The notes below the pieces were generated by a model that was not told the origin of the DNA, searched no databases, and worked only from the letters and a program-made list of their open reading frames with translations. A program made the position numbers and the translations under genes. From NCBI RefSeq assembly GCF_030696665.1, contig NZ_JAUYRV010000028.1:124001-188000 (forward strand): a stretch of DNA of 64,000 nucleotides, read 5' to 3'. This DNA comes from Novosphingobium sp. Its GTDB lineage: Bacteria > Pseudomonadota > Alphaproteobacteria > Sphingomonadales > Sphingomonadaceae. Shown piece after piece: positions 54,493 through 63,859 of this stretch (position 1 is its first letter; every line of letters begins with the position of its first letter).

Positions 54493-55344
54493 TCAAGCTT
54501 TTGGAGGGGGGCAGGTGCTGAGGAAGTCGAGGCCGAATTCCTCGCACACGAAGGTTTCCTCGGTTTCGCCAGTCCGCCGCTCGCCATCAATCATCAGCGC
54601 GATTGGAGCGTTGCTGCGCACGGCGACTTTGGGAAAAACGCCGATATCGTCGTGCGGGCCTTCGCGGAAATTGCGTTTGACGAGCATGGCAAAGCCTTGC
54701 GCGGCAAATTCGCCAAGGTCTGCAAAGTCGTAACCCTCAACCAATACGCCGTTGTTATCGGGCGCGAGCAGCACGGCGCGGTAGCCTTCGGCCTTGCCCG
54801 CCTGTGGATCGGCGAGGTGGACGGCGGGGCCTTCGCGGGTTTCGCGCAGGGCATTGCCAAACGTTTCGGCCATCGCGCCAAGATCAAGGTCGCGCACGCT
54901 TTCGCGCACGTCGGCCCACATCGCGCCGGGACCGGCCAGCACTTCGATCAAGGACATGCCCTGCGATGTGCGGATACCACGGCGGCGGGTGCGGTGGGCA
55001 TGCAGAAGGTCTGCAAGGATCGCATCGAGCGGGCGATCCCCGTGGAGCGCCTTTGACAGCAGGTTCTGCGTGCCGCCCGGCAGTACCAGCAGGGCACCGT
55101 CCCAACCTTCCAACGCGGCAGCGGCAGAATTGATCGTGCCATCGCCAGTGAACACGGCGAGTGTGCCGACCCCGGCAGCGTCGAGATCGGCGCGGGTGGG
55201 CAGCGGATCGTGGGGGAAGGCAATGGTGCGTGCAGGTGCCAGCGCGGCGCAAAGCGTCTCGACGGTCGCAGGGGTGTTGCTGCCGCTGGCGGGGTTGGTC
55301 ACCAGCCAGATCGGTGCCAGTGCCGAGATCGGAGAATGGGTCAT
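54493..55344 (-). CDS. Diacylglycerol/sphingosine kinase-family lipid kinase
   Basis: Lipid kinase of 283 aa with the DAGK catalytic motifs VTNPASGSN, TGDGTINSAAAAL and LPGGTQNLLSKAL. Start at the ATG at 55344 (MTHSPIS). A GTG/ATG further upstream in the track is weaker. In a sphingolipid-making bacterium the substrate could be diacylglycerol or a long-chain base. No membrane helix. Co-oriented with the phosphoesterase. Confidence 0.85.
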   Translation of the reverse strand: MTHSPISALAPIWLVTNPASGSNTPATVETLCAALAPARTIAFPHDPLPTRADLDAAGVGTLAVFTGDGTINSAAAALEGWDGALLVLPGGTQNLLSKALHGDRPLDAILADLLHAHRTRRRGIRTSQGMSLIEVLAGPGAMWADVRESVRDLDLGAMAETFGNALRETREGPAVHLADPQAGKAEGYRAVLLAPDNNGVLVEGYDFADLGEFAAQGFAMLVKRNFREGPHDDIGVFPKVAVRSNAPIALMIDGERRTGETEETFVCEEFGLDFLSTCPPPKA

Positions 55345-55405
55345 GCCTCGCCTAACCGGCAAAAGGCCCGGTAGTTCCTCATACGCGGTTCCTCATCGTG
55401 CGGTC

Positions 55406-55672
55406 TCACACTCTGTCGGTCAGAATCAGCCAGGCTGAGAAGCTGTTGAGCACCGAGTAGATGACATAGGCAATCGGGCCACCGGCGTTGCCTTCCGATG
55501 CAAACATGAGGGCGGCGAAGAGCAGCAGGAATTCGACCACCAGCGTCACCCGCCCGCCAAGCGAGTGGGCCAGCCACGGCACACGTCCAAGCAGCGGGTG
55601 GCCGCTGGCCATGACCGCATGATGGAGCGCGAAGTTGCCCACACCGAGAAGGAAGATGATCAGAATCGCCAT
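55406..55672 (-). CDS. Small membrane protein, unknown
   Basis: Protein of 88 aa with three hydrophobic segments (AILIIFLLGVGNFALHHAVMA, LVVEFLLLFAALMFA, YVIYSVLNSFSAWLIL). No recognised family. It sits 61 bp upstream of the lipid kinase on the same strand. It reads as a true gene because hydrophobic pattern and composition are coherent, but the function is open. Confidence 0.65.
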   Translation of the reverse strand: MAILIIFLLGVGNFALHHAVMASGHPLLGRVPWLAHSLGGRVTLVVEFLLLFAALMFASEGNAGGPIAYVIYSVLNSFSAWLILTDRV

Positions 55673-55952
55673 GCGTTGCGTGCAGCTTATGGAAACGCCG
55701 CGTGATTGTCACACCTGCAGTTCATGGACCCACCACTGTCGTTCGTCGGAGGATGTAAACCTTTGTCGGACGTAGCGGAATTCTGGTCGAGGGAGGCGCG
55801 CTTCGGGCAGGGCGCAGGCGTAGGGAGAATGCATGCGGTGACTGGCAAGGCCCTCTGACCAGACCCCGAACCCCCGGCGAGATGCCTTGAGGTCACCGCA
55901 GCAACAAACACCGGCCGGACATCTTCCGGCACCCATGTCGAAGGATGTAGCC

Positions 55953-56249
55953 ATGTTCACCAAGCCCATGATCGCCGTTGGCCTCTTCGGCCTTGCCCTT
56001 TCTGCCAGCCAGCCCGCGTTTGCCGGCACGCGCGTCGTCGGTTACGCCGACCTCGACCTGTCGACCAAGGAAGGCCAGTCCAGCCTGGACAGCCGCCTGC
56101 GCATCGCCGCCAAGCAGGCCTGTGAATTCGACCGCAAGGATCTGCCGCAGGTGGAATTCGAATCCGCCCGCCAGTGCTACTTCAAGTCGCTGGCCGATGC
56201 GCGCCGCGCCAAGAATGACCTGCGCCCGCGCACTGTCATGGCGAAGTGA
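55953..56249 (+). CDS. UrcA-family exported protein
   Basis: Periplasmic protein of 98 aa with a signal peptide (MFTKPMIAVGLFGLALSASQPAFA) and the UrcA-type core RVVGYADLDLSTKEGQSSLDSR...AAKQACEF...CYFKSLADAR. Two Cys residues could form a disulfide. Function unknown. The family is widespread in sphingomonads. Start ATG at 55953 with AAGGA about 8 nt before it. Confidence 0.88.
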   Translation: MFTKPMIAVGLFGLALSASQPAFAGTRVVGYADLDLSTKEGQSSLDSRLRIAAKQACEFDRKDLPQVEFESARQCYFKSLADARRAKNDLRPRTVMAK

Positions 56250-56347
56250 TTGGGGCGCGCTGATCGGCCTTACCCGATTGAGCTGGAGCGATAGTGCGCC
56301 AGCCCAACCCGCCCGGAGGAAATCAGTCCCCCCCGGGCCAAACTAAA

Positions 56348-56374
56348 GGGGCCACCGCTGCAACCGGTGGCCCC
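56348..56374. terminator. Terminator between urcA-type and HxlR genes
   Basis: GGGGCCACCG and CGGTGGCCCC form a perfect 10-bp stem with loop CTGCAAC, preceded by AAA and followed by TTCTTC. Lies between convergent genes. Confidence 0.8.
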
Positions 56375-56395
56375 TTCTTCATCCAGGAAGCAGGA

Positions 56396-56905
56396 TTAAG
56401 GAACTTTGCGCAGTGCGGCGGGCGCAGGATCGGCCTGAAGCTCGCTGAGATCGCGCCACGTCAGGTCTTCGGGTGCAAGGACGCGGCCATCGTGCGCGAC
56501 GATGCTGATTGTTGCGATCGGCTGGCCATCACGACTGTCGCACATCACCGGGTTGGCTGGCACGCCAAGCTCCCACTTTTCGCCCCATTGGCGCAGGGCG
56601 AGCATGGCAGGCAGCAGGTCCAGCCCCTTGGGCGTGAGGCGATATTCGATGCGGCGGCGATCATTGGCGCAATGTTCACGCTTGAGGATGCCCGCCTCGA
56701 CCAGCCTTGACAGGCGGTTGGAAAGGATGTTCCGGGCGATGCCCAGCGCTTCGAGGAAATCTTCGAAGTGGCGAACACCATTGAATGCGGCGCGCAGGAT
56801 CATGAACGACCAGCGCTCCCCCATCGCTTCAAGCGCGAGGGGAAGGCCGCACTGGGCGATTTCGCAAAGTGGTTCGCGCATGTGATGGGCGTTAGGCTTT
56901 TCCAT
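56396..56905 (-). CDS. HxlR-family transcriptional regulator
   Basis: Regulator of 169 aa with an HxlR winged helix (CGLPLALEAMGERWSFMILR, FEDFLEALGIARNILSNRL, EYRLTPKGLDLLPAM). A C-terminal extension of about 60 residues follows. An N-terminal Cys in EIAQCGLP is a common redox sensor position in HxlR proteins. Start placed at the ATG at 56905. An ATG at 56935 is also possible. Divergent from the CC_3452-type gene. Confidence 0.9.
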   Translation of the reverse strand: MEKPNAHHMREPLCEIAQCGLPLALEAMGERWSFMILRAAFNGVRHFEDFLEALGIARNILSNRLSRLVEAGILKREHCANDRRRIEYRLTPKGLDLLPAMLALRQWGEKWELGVPANPVMCDSRDGQPIATISIVAHDGRVLAPEDLTWRDLSELQADPAPAALRKVP

Positions 56906-57060
56906 ATCGTCTTCAGCATAACCCATCTGCGGCACCTATTTAAGTTTCTAGTTGCAACCTAAAACCTACTCGGATAAGTAGTGATTCGCAACGGAAATAG
57001 CATCCTCTCCAAACGCACGTTTCCGAAGCCCCAAACACTAGTTGATCCAGGGGAAACACG

Positions 57061-57411
57061 ATGTTCGCAAAATCCGATGGCGCATTTCGCCAAATCCTTC
57101 CGGCTGCCCTCGCGCTTGTTGGCACGGCCGCCAGCTTCGCCTTGACCGCCGCCCCCGTGCGCGCAGCCAGTGGCCCGTTCTATTCCGCCACGCTGACCCG
57201 CCCGATGGATGGCCAGCAGAAGCTGGTCCAGAAGGGCCTGCTGTGGAAGTGCGAAGGCGCGCAATGTTCGGCAGGCCGCGATACGTCGCGCCCGGTGATC
57301 GTTTGCGCCCGGCTGGTCCAGAAAGTTGGCCCGGTAGCACGCTTTACCACGCCGCAAGGTGAACTTGCCGCCGAAGACCTTGCCCGCTGCAATGAAGCTG
57401 CGGCTGGCTGA
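57061..57411 (+). CDS. CC_3452-family exported protein
   Basis: Protein of 116 aa with a signal peptide ending near APVRAA, then SGPFYSATLTRP, WKCEGAQCSA and SRPVIVCARLV. Three Cys lie in the core and one near the end. Alphaproteobacterial family of unknown role. It is divergent from the HxlR gene with 155 bp between, so HxlR may control it. Confidence 0.82.
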   Translation: MFAKSDGAFRQILPAALALVGTAASFALTAAPVRAASGPFYSATLTRPMDGQQKLVQKGLLWKCEGAQCSAGRDTSRPVIVCARLVQKVGPVARFTTPQGELAAEDLARCNEAAAG

Positions 57412-57484
57412 TTGTTCCAGAGTCTCCAGCGCGTGCTCTACCCGATACCCTGTAGAACACGCCGAAACTGACCGTCATGGTCAA

Positions 57485-57523
57485 GGGCCGCGAACGGGAA
57501 ACCCTGTTCGCGGCCCCTTTTTT
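57485..57523 (+). terminator. Rho-independent terminator after CC_3452-type gene
   Basis: GGGCCGCGAAC pairs with GTTCGCGGCCC, with an inner GGG/CCC stem, followed by C-T6. Strong plus-strand terminator. Confidence 0.9.
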
Positions 57524-57540
57524 GCGGCAATGGCGGCCGC

Positions 57541-58212
57541 ATGCGATTTCTTGCCCTTTTGCCCGCCCAGTTTCTTGCATCCGCGCTTATTGCCGCTTCG
57601 CCGGTGGTGGCCCAGCCCGCTGTGTCTGCCTTGAGCGAGGATCATCGCACGGACCTGCGTTGTTCTGCCGCGTTCGCCATCGTCGCGATGCAGCAGGCGG
57701 GCGGTGACGCGCTGCCGGGGTGGCCGCAGCTGGCGCTGCGGGGCAAAACCTTCTTTGCTGATACCGGCGAGCGCGTGATGCGCGAAGCCGGGCTTAAGCG
57801 TGAGGCCGTGCGGGCGCAGATCGCAGGCGAAGTGCAAGCGTTGCAGGCTGCCCCCGATCCCGATGTGGCCTTGGCGGCTTTGGCGGGGCCGTGCGTGGCA
57901 AGGCTTGATGCGACGGTGCCGCCGCTGAAGACGCCAAGTCTGGCGCAATGCGCTGCGATCCTCGACCTTGCCTATGAGGAAATCCACGCGCGCGAGGGGA
58001 TGAGCGCGGCGGCGCGCGACATGAAGACCTTGGCAATGGTGCTGGCCGACCGGCAGCGCAAGGCAGTGACCGGCGCGGGCGGCAGTGGCGAAGCGGCCGA
58101 CCGTTCGATTGCCGAAGGGCGCACGGCAATCACGGCCGAAGGTGCAATCGACCAGTTCGATATCGCGCACTGCTATGAACTCGCCAAGCCGGAAGAAAAG
58201 ACGCACTATTGA
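57541..58212 (+). CDS. Exported hypothetical protein
   Basis: Protein of 223 aa with a signal peptide ([20 protein letters not shown], cut near VVAQ). The mature part is mainly helical with four Cys (LRCSAAF, GPCVAR, AQCAAIL, AHCYEL), possibly two disulfides. No domain was recognised. It is followed 46 bp later by msrB. The start and coding nature are clear from the signal peptide and composition. Confidence 0.75.
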   Translation: MRFLALLPAQFLASALIAASPVVAQPAVSALSEDHRTDLRCSAAFAIVAMQQAGGDALPGWPQLALRGKTFFADTGERVMREAGLKREAVRAQIAGEVQALQAAPDPDVALAALAGPCVARLDATVPPLKTPSLAQCAAILDLAYEEIHAREGMSAAARDMKTLAMVLADRQRKAVTGAGGSGEAADRSIAEGRTAITAEGAIDQFDIAHCYELAKPEEKTHY

Positions 58213-58258
58213 GCAGCGCCGGTCTGCAACCCATATTGGGCGGCAAAGGAGATTCCCC

Positions 58259-58657
58259 ATGCCCGACAAGCTGAACCTGACCGAGGCCGAATGGCGTGAA
58301 CGGCTTTCGCCCGAGCAGTACCAAGTGCTGCGCCAAGGCGGGACTGAACGTGCGTTCACCGGCGCTTATGAAAAGAACAAGGCCCAAGGCGAATACCACT
58401 GCGCCGGGTGCGGCGCGCCGCTGTTCACGTCGGGCACCAAGTATGACAGCGGATCGGGCTGGCCCAGCTTCTATGCCCCGATCGATGCATCGGCGGTGGA
58501 CGAGCACTCCGACGTGACGCACGGCATGGTCCGCACCGAAGTGCGCTGCGCCCGCTGTGACGGGCATCTGGGGCACGTGTTTCCCGATGGCCCGAACCCC
58601 ACCGGGCTGCGGTATTGCATGAACAGCGCCTCGCTCGACTTTACGCCCGACGACTGA
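58259..58657 (+). CDS. msrB: Peptide-methionine (R)-S-oxide reductase
   Basis: Repairs methionine-R-sulfoxide in proteins. Protein of 132 aa with the zinc-binding pairs CAGC and [22 protein letters not shown] and the catalytic Cys in [16 protein letters not shown] lies about 8 nt before the ATG at 58259. The track start at 58085 lies inside the previous gene. No signal peptide, so cytoplasmic. Confidence 0.96.
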   Translation: MPDKLNLTEAEWRERLSPEQYQVLRQGGTERAFTGAYEKNKAQGEYHCAGCGAPLFTSGTKYDSGSGWPSFYAPIDASAVDEHSDVTHGMVRTEVRCARCDGHLGHVFPDGPNPTGLRYCMNSASLDFTPDD

Positions 58658-58778
58658 GAAACGCATCTCGGCGATTAGCGGTTAACGCTGTGTTCCGTTT
58701 GGCCTATGCAATGAGCCGCAAATTTGTGCCGGGGCGATTGGCCGCCCCCTGTGAATTGAGGGAAGCGGTAAAAGACTG

Positions 58779-60929
58779 ATGGCCAGACGGGATATTCCCC
58801 GCCGCCCCGATGGCGGCCGGTCCGATCCGCAACCCAAAAGTGGCTCCAGACTGATGCGCTGGCTGCGCAGTCTGTTGATGTGGGGCACCGGCTTTGCGCT
58901 GCTGGGGATCATCACGCTGGTGGTGGCCGTGGCGGTTACCATGCGGTCGCTGCCGGGCTACCAGGAACTGAAGTCCAGCCAGACCGGGCAGATGATCGTG
59001 GTGCGCGCCGCCGATGGCACGGAAATCGTCACGCTCGGGCCGAGTTACGGCAAGTGGGTGCCGTATGAGCGCATTCCGCAGCCGATGCGCGAAGCGATGA
59101 TTTCGGTCGAGGACCGGCGCTATCGCAGCCATTGGGGCGTCGATCCCATCGGTATCGTGCGATCACTGATGGTGCGCGTGGAAAGCGGCAGCTGGAAGCA
59201 GGGCGGATCAACGATCACGCAGCAGTTGGCGCGCAACATCTTCCTGAACAACACCAAGACCTTCGCTCGCAAGGCGCGGGAATGGGTGCTGGCGCTGGCA
59301 CTGGAGCAGAAGTTCTCGAAGGACCAGATCCTCGAGCTTTACCTGAACAAGGTCTATTTCGGCGGCGGGGCTTATGGCATCGACAGCGCCGCGCGAAAAT
59401 TCTTTGGCCATTCGGGCGAGGAAATCACCCTGCCCGAAGCTGCGATCATTGCAGGTTTGGTCAAGGCCCCCTCACGCTATTCGCCGACGGCCGATGCCAA
59501 GGCCGCTGTTGGCCGCGCGGGCGTGGTGCTGCAGACGATGGAGTCCAACGGCTACCTGACCGCGCAGGAAGCGCAAGGCGTGGACCTGAAGAAGGTCAAG
59601 ATGGTGGAGGACCGGGCCGGGCAGAACTCCGCGCGCTACTTCACCGATTGGGCCTTGCCGCAGCTGGACATCATCCTGCCCGAAAACGACCAGCCCATCG
59701 AAGTGTGGACCACGCTCGATCCAGTGATGCAGAAAGCGGCGACCAGCGCGATTGCCGGGTTTGCCCCCAAGGGCGCACAGGGCGCACTGGTTTCGCTCGA
59801 CCGTGATGGCGCGGTGCTGGCGATGGTCGGCGGCACTGACTACCTCTCATCGAACTACAACCGCGCGGTAAATGCCGTGCGCCAGCCGGGATCGGCTTGG
59901 AAGTTGTTCGTCTATCTCACTGCGCTGGAAGCCGGCTACACGCCGGACGACCGCGTGGTGGATGAGCCGGTGACGATCGAGGGCTGGACCCCGCGCAACG
60001 ATGGCGGGCGCTATGCCGGCGAAATCGATCTGCGCACTGCCTTTGCCTATTCCAAGAATACCGTGGCGGCCCAGCTGGGCAACGAGGTGGGCTTTGGCCA
60101 AGTGGCCAACATGGCGCGGCGGTTTGGCATCACCACCCCGATCAACACACTGCCCTCGATGGTTCTGGGATCGTCCGAGGCGCGCGTGATCGACATGGTG
60201 CGCGCTTTCGCATCGGTTCAGGCCAAAGGCATGTCGGTCATGCCCTATGGCATTCGCAAGGTAACGACGACCGAGGGCGAGCTGCTTTATCAATACCGGC
60301 CCGAATCGTCGCAGCAACTGGTGCCGAGTTATGTTGCGGCGGGCATGACCGATCTGATGCAGACGGCGGTCAACATCGGCACGGGCCGTGCGGCGCAGAT
60401 CGGGCGACCGGTGGCCGGAAAGACCGGGACGACCTCGTCCAACAAAGACGGCTGGTTCTTGGGCTTTTCCAGCGGGATTACCACCGGGGTGTGGATGGGG
60501 CGTGACGATGCCAAGGCCGTGCCCGGCCTGCAGGGCGGTGCGGCCCCCGCGCGCGCCTTTGCCGCTTATATGAAGGTTGCCACGGCCAAGCGACCGGTCG
60601 AAAAGTTCGATACCGAATTGAAGCTGCCGCAATGGCAGCTTGAGCCTGATGACGAGGCGATGCTGGGCAATCCCGACGACTATTTCTATGTCGACGAGCA
60701 GGGCAATCTGGTCGATCCGGCACGGCGGCGGGGCGGCGAAGAGGAAGACAATGTCTTCAATCCCGATGCCCTGCCTGAAGACCCGCAACTGGACGTTCCA
60801 CAGGCCGCCAATGACGATTTTCTCAGCCGCGCCACTGGTCGGCGGGACAACGAGACCGCACCATCGGTGAACGTCCCGCGCGTGCGCCCGGTTCCGCCGC
60901 AACGGCCGCCGTCGAACACGAATCCCTGA
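58779..60929 (+). CDS. mrcA: Penicillin-binding protein 1A (bifunctional)
   Basis: Class A PBP of 716 aa that polymerises and cross-links peptidoglycan. One N-terminal membrane helix (about residues 28-54). Glycosyltransferase domain: MISVEDRRYRSHWGVD, GGSTITQQLARNIFL, KILELYLN-type motif. Transpeptidase domain: catalytic Ser in RQPGSAWKLF, SKN in FAYSKNTVA, and KTGTTSS. The C-terminal about 100 residues are acidic and Pro-rich, without a domain. Signature order is canonical. Leader before it is 121 bp. Confidence 0.95.
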   Translation: MARRDIPRRPDGGRSDPQPKSGSRLMRWLRSLLMWGTGFALLGIITLVVAVAVTMRSLPGYQELKSSQTGQMIVVRAADGTEIVTLGPSYGKWVPYERIPQPMREAMISVEDRRYRSHWGVDPIGIVRSLMVRVESGSWKQGGSTITQQLARNIFLNNTKTFARKAREWVLALALEQKFSKDQILELYLNKVYFGGGAYGIDSAARKFFGHSGEEITLPEAAIIAGLVKAPSRYSPTADAKAAVGRAGVVLQTMESNGYLTAQEAQGVDLKKVKMVEDRAGQNSARYFTDWALPQLDIILPENDQPIEVWTTLDPVMQKAATSAIAGFAPKGAQGALVSLDRDGAVLAMVGGTDYLSSNYNRAVNAVRQPGSAWKLFVYLTALEAGYTPDDRVVDEPVTIEGWTPRNDGGRYAGEIDLRTAFAYSKNTVAAQLGNEVGFGQVANMARRFGITTPINTLPSMVLGSSEARVIDMVRAFASVQAKGMSVMPYGIRKVTTTEGELLYQYRPESSQQLVPSYVAAGMTDLMQTAVNIGTGRAAQIGRPVAGKTGTTSSNKDGWFLGFSSGITTGVWMGRDDAKAVPGLQGGAAPARAFAAYMKVATAKRPVEKFDTELKLPQWQLEPDDEAMLGNPDDYFYVDEQGNLVDPARRRGGEEEDNVFNPDALPEDPQLDVPQAANDDFLSRATGRRDNETAPSVNVPRVRPVPPQRPPSNTNP

Positions 60930-60952
60930 ACCTTTTCAGGCACTCGTTCGTT
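60927..60952 (+). promoter_or_regulatory. Possible EcfG-like promoter before small protein
   Basis: TGAAC-N17-CGTT differs from the EcfG consensus GGAAC-N16/17-CGTT by one base and lies about 60 bp before the 80-aa gene. It begins at the PBP1A stop codon. Weak evidence. Confidence 0.25.
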
Positions 60953-61012
60953 GGGACTCCTGATGAAGGCATCGCCAATGACGGCGGGGCCTTCGCCGAG
61001 AGGAGACGGGCA

Positions 61013-61255
61013 ATGGGCTTGTTGCAATGGGCTGTCGCGGGTGCGGCGGGATATGGAATCTGGCGTGTGATGCAAAAGCAGAAGGAGGAACATTCCCCCG
61101 CTGCCTTTGCTGAGGGCGAAAATTCGGGCGGGAATTTCTCGCAAGTTCGCTCAGCCGGGGTTGAAGGCATGCGGTCAAATCCAAAGCGCTGGGACAAGGT
61201 TGACGAAGCCTCGGACGAAAGCTTCCCGGCCAGCGACCCACCTTCGACGTATTGA
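61013..61255 (+). CDS. Small protein, unknown
   Basis: Protein of 80 aa with one N-terminal hydrophobic segment (LLQWAVAGAAGYGIWRVM), then a polar tail ending DKVDEASDESFPASDPPSTY. The acidic, Pro/Ser-rich tail motif recurs in small sphingomonad proteins I recognise but cannot name. GGAG lies upstream of the ATG. Followed by a terminator. Confidence 0.7.
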   Translation: MGLLQWAVAGAAGYGIWRVMQKQKEEHSPAAFAEGENSGGNFSQVRSAGVEGMRSNPKRWDKVDEASDESFPASDPPSTY

Positions 61256-61267
61256 ACCAAACAAAAA

Positions 61268-61297
61268 AGGGCCGCCCCGGAAGGAGCGGCCCTTTTT
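61268..61297. terminator. Terminator between small protein and degP
   Basis: AGGGCCGC pairs with GCGGCCCT, preceded by A6 and followed by T5. It lies between convergent genes and can act in both directions. Confidence 0.85.
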
Positions 61298-61328
61298 CGT
61301 TGCGCTGCGGCGCCCGATCAACGCCCGT

Positions 61329-62867
61329 TTAGCGGATGCGCACCGGCGTGTAGATCGGCTGCTGGCCACGACGCTGGATGCGCAGCAGCACGGCTTCGCG
61401 GCCCTCGGTCTTGGCTGTGCGGACGATCTTTTCGAAGTCCGCCACGCTCGCCACCGCGATGTAATTGGCCGAAAGTACGATGTCGCCGCGCTGAAGACCC
61501 TTGGCCGCAGCATCGGAAGATGCGCTGACCGCGGAGATCACCACGCCCTTGGTATCTTCACCCACGCCAAGCTGGCGCGCGATTTGCGCGTTCAGCGGGA
61601 TTGCGGCGATGCCAAGGTTGGCTTGCAGTGCGCCCGGACCCTGCTGCTGTTGCGGCTGGTTTTCGGCGAAGCTGTCTTCGTCCGGCGCGGCATCGGGATC
61701 GAAGCTCTGCTGGGCGAGTTCCTCTTCGGTCGGGCGCTTGCCCACCACGGCCTGCACCGTCAGTCGCTGCCCGTTGCGGAGCAGTTCCACCGGAATGCGC
61801 TTTCCGGGCATGGCGTTGGCCACGATGAACGACAGTGTCTGATCGGGCGTCACATCCTTGCCATCGACCTTAACCACGACGTCACCCGCCTGGATGCCAG
61901 CCTTGGCTGCGGCCTGGTTCGGCTCAACCGCCTGGATGAACTCACCGCGTTTCTTGGGCAGGCCCAGCGATGCCGCAAGATCATCGGACAGTGCCTGAAT
62001 GCGCACGCCAAGGTAGCCGCGCTCAATCGCCTGACCCGCACGCAGCTTGTCCACGATCGGCGCGGCAATCTCTGCCGGAATGGCAAAGCCGATGCCGACT
62101 GAGCCGCCCGTGGGCGAGAAGATGGCGTTGTTGATGCCGATGACGTTGCCTGCCATGTCGAACATCGGACCGCCCGAATTGCCCCGGTTGATCGAAGCAT
62201 CGGTCTGCAGATAACGGTCATAGGCCGAACCCGAACCGGTGTTGCGATAGACTGCCGAGACGATGCCCTGCGTCACCGTGCCGCCAAGTCCGAACGGGTT
62301 GCCGATGGCGATGACCCAGTCACCCACGCGCGCTAGACGCGAATCGCCGAACTTGACGAACGGGAAGGCCTTGGGCGCGCTGATCTTCAGCACGGCAAGA
62401 TCCGATGCGGCGTCCTTGCCCACCAGCTTGGCGGGATATTCGGTGCCATCAGGCGTGGTCACGGTGATCGATTCAACCTCGCCCTGCCCGTCAGCGGTGA
62501 TGACGTGGTTGTTGGTCACGACATAGCCGTCGGCCGAGATGATGAAGCCCGAACCCAGCGACTGCGCTTCGCGCGTCTGTGGTCCGCCGCCCTGTCCGCC
62601 GCCGAACAGATCGCCAAAGGGCGTTCCGGCGAACGGGTTGTTGTTCTGCACCTTCACGCGCTGGCGGGTGGAGATGTTCACCACCGCAGGCTGCAATTGC
62701 TGCGTCAGATCGGCAAAGCTGGACGGCGCGCCCGCACGGGGAACGACAGTCCGCATCTCGGACTGGTCATTCTGCGCAACTTGTGCGCCAGCGGGAAGGC
62801 CTGTCACCAGGGTCAGTGCGCTGCCTGCAAGCAGCAGCGCCGAAGTCACACCATAAGCGTATCGCAC
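61329..62867 (-). CDS. degP: DegP/HtrA-family periplasmic serine protease
   Basis: Do-type protease and chaperone of 512 aa. Signal peptide (cut near AGAQ). Protease domain triad: His in VTNNHVIT, Asp in SDLAVLKI, Ser in NRGNSGGPMF. Two PDZ domains follow, the first with GYLGVRIQAL and the second with GVVISAV. A Gln/Pro-rich linker separates them. The ORF starts with TTG at 62891, but AGAGGA lies 9 nt before a GTG at 62867, which I take as the start. A perfect EcfG-type promoter lies about 85 bp upstream. hflK-hflC precede it on the same strand. Confidence 0.95.
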   Translation of the reverse strand: MRYAYGVTSALLLAGSALTLVTGLPAGAQVAQNDQSEMRTVVPRAGAPSSFADLTQQLQPAVVNISTRQRVKVQNNNPFAGTPFGDLFGGGQGGGPQTREAQSLGSGFIISADGYVVTNNHVITADGQGEVESITVTTPDGTEYPAKLVGKDAASDLAVLKISAPKAFPFVKFGDSRLARVGDWVIAIGNPFGLGGTVTQGIVSAVYRNTGSGSAYDRYLQTDASINRGNSGGPMFDMAGNVIGINNAIFSPTGGSVGIGFAIPAEIAAPIVDKLRAGQAIERGYLGVRIQALSDDLAASLGLPKKRGEFIQAVEPNQAAAKAGIQAGDVVVKVDGKDVTPDQTLSFIVANAMPGKRIPVELLRNGQRLTVQAVVGKRPTEEELAQQSFDPDAAPDEDSFAENQPQQQQGPGALQANLGIAAIPLNAQIARQLGVGEDTKGVVISAVSASSDAAAKGLQRGDIVLSANYIAVASVADFEKIVRTAKTEGREAVLLRIQRRGQQPIYTPVRIR

Positions 62868-62950
62868 GTGGCCTGGTCCTCTTTGTATCAATGTGCGCCG
62901 GGGGCGGCGGTGTTTGAGTCACTCGAAATCGATTCAGCGGTTTTGCGATG

Positions 62951-62975
62951 AACGGACTTTGAATGACGCTGTTCC
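62951..62975 (-). promoter_or_regulatory. EcfG-type general stress promoter before degP
   Basis: On the minus strand GGAAC, 16 bases, then CGTT: an exact match to the alphaproteobacterial EcfG consensus GGAAC-N16/17-CGTT. It is in the hflC-degP gap and gives a leader of about 75 nt to the GTG start. Confidence 0.7.
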
Positions 62976-63006
62976 ATTTTGTTCAGCAAAAGGGTTGGGG
63001 CGGTCC

Positions 63007-63858
63007 CTACTTGCCCTTGAACTGCTTCAGGTACTCGTTGTCGGGCGACAGCACGATCGAGGTGCTTGAACCCTTTTGCGCGAACGTCGTGTCATAGCTC
63101 TGCATCGCGCGGTAGAAATCGTAGAACGCCGGATCCTTGTTGAAGGCGTCGGCATACGTCTTGGCAGCGGTAGCTTCTGCAGTGGCGCGGATGATCTGCG
63201 CCTGCTTCTGGCCCTGCGCGCGGATCGTGGCGGCTTCCTGCTGGCGCGCGGTGGCCATACGGGTGAACGCGGATTCAAGCGGCGTGCCTTCGGGAAGATC
63301 GGCGCGCTTGATCCGCACATCGATGATCTGCGCGCCATATTCGCGCGCCTCACGATCAAGCCCTTGACGGATCTGCTCCATCGCGCGGCCACGGTCTGCG
63401 GTCAGTAGTGAGCCGAACGTGCGCTTGCCCAGTTCCTGCCGCAGCGCCGAGTTCATGATCGGCTGAAGCTGCAAGGCCACGCGTTCGGTCGTTCCGGCGG
63501 TCTGCACCATGCGCACCGGATCGATGATGCGGAAACGTGCGAAGGCGTCCACTTCAAGGCGGCGCTGGTCGGCTGAAAGCACCTGCTGACGCTCCATGTC
63601 CAGATCGAGGATGCGTTTGTCGACCTCGACCACCTGTTCCATGAACGGGATACGCCAGATCACGCCCGCGCCGGTCTGGCCGAAATCGGCGTCCGGCTTG
63701 AAGCGGTTGACCACGCGATCGGGCTGGCCGAGCCGCACGATCACCGCCTGCGTCGATTCGTCCACCACCTTGAGGCAGCTGGCGGCGGCCAGCAGGGCGA
63801 TGATCGCCGCGATGATGACGGCCTTCTGTTCCTGCCAGAATGTTTGCAAAGCGGTCAT
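63007..63858 (-). CDS. hflC: HflC, FtsH protease modulator
   Basis: SPFH/prohibitin-family protein of 283 aa that with HflK cages FtsH at the inner membrane. One N-terminal membrane helix (VIIAAIIALLAAASCLKVV), then DESTQAVIVRLGQPDRVV and the band-7 core, LDLDMERQQVLSADQRRLEVD. Coiled-coil region with ARQQEAATIRAQGQKQAQII. Start 1 bp past the hflK stop with GGAGGG before it. Confidence 0.95.
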   Translation of the reverse strand: MTALQTFWQEQKAVIIAAIIALLAAASCLKVVDESTQAVIVRLGQPDRVVNRFKPDADFGQTGAGVIWRIPFMEQVVEVDKRILDLDMERQQVLSADQRRLEVDAFARFRIIDPVRMVQTAGTTERVALQLQPIMNSALRQELGKRTFGSLLTADRGRAMEQIRQGLDREAREYGAQIIDVRIKRADLPEGTPLESAFTRMATARQQEAATIRAQGQKQAQIIRATAEATAAKTYADAFNKDPAFYDFYRAMQSYDTTFAQKGSSTSIVLSPDNEYLKQFKGK

Positions 63859-63859
63859 C

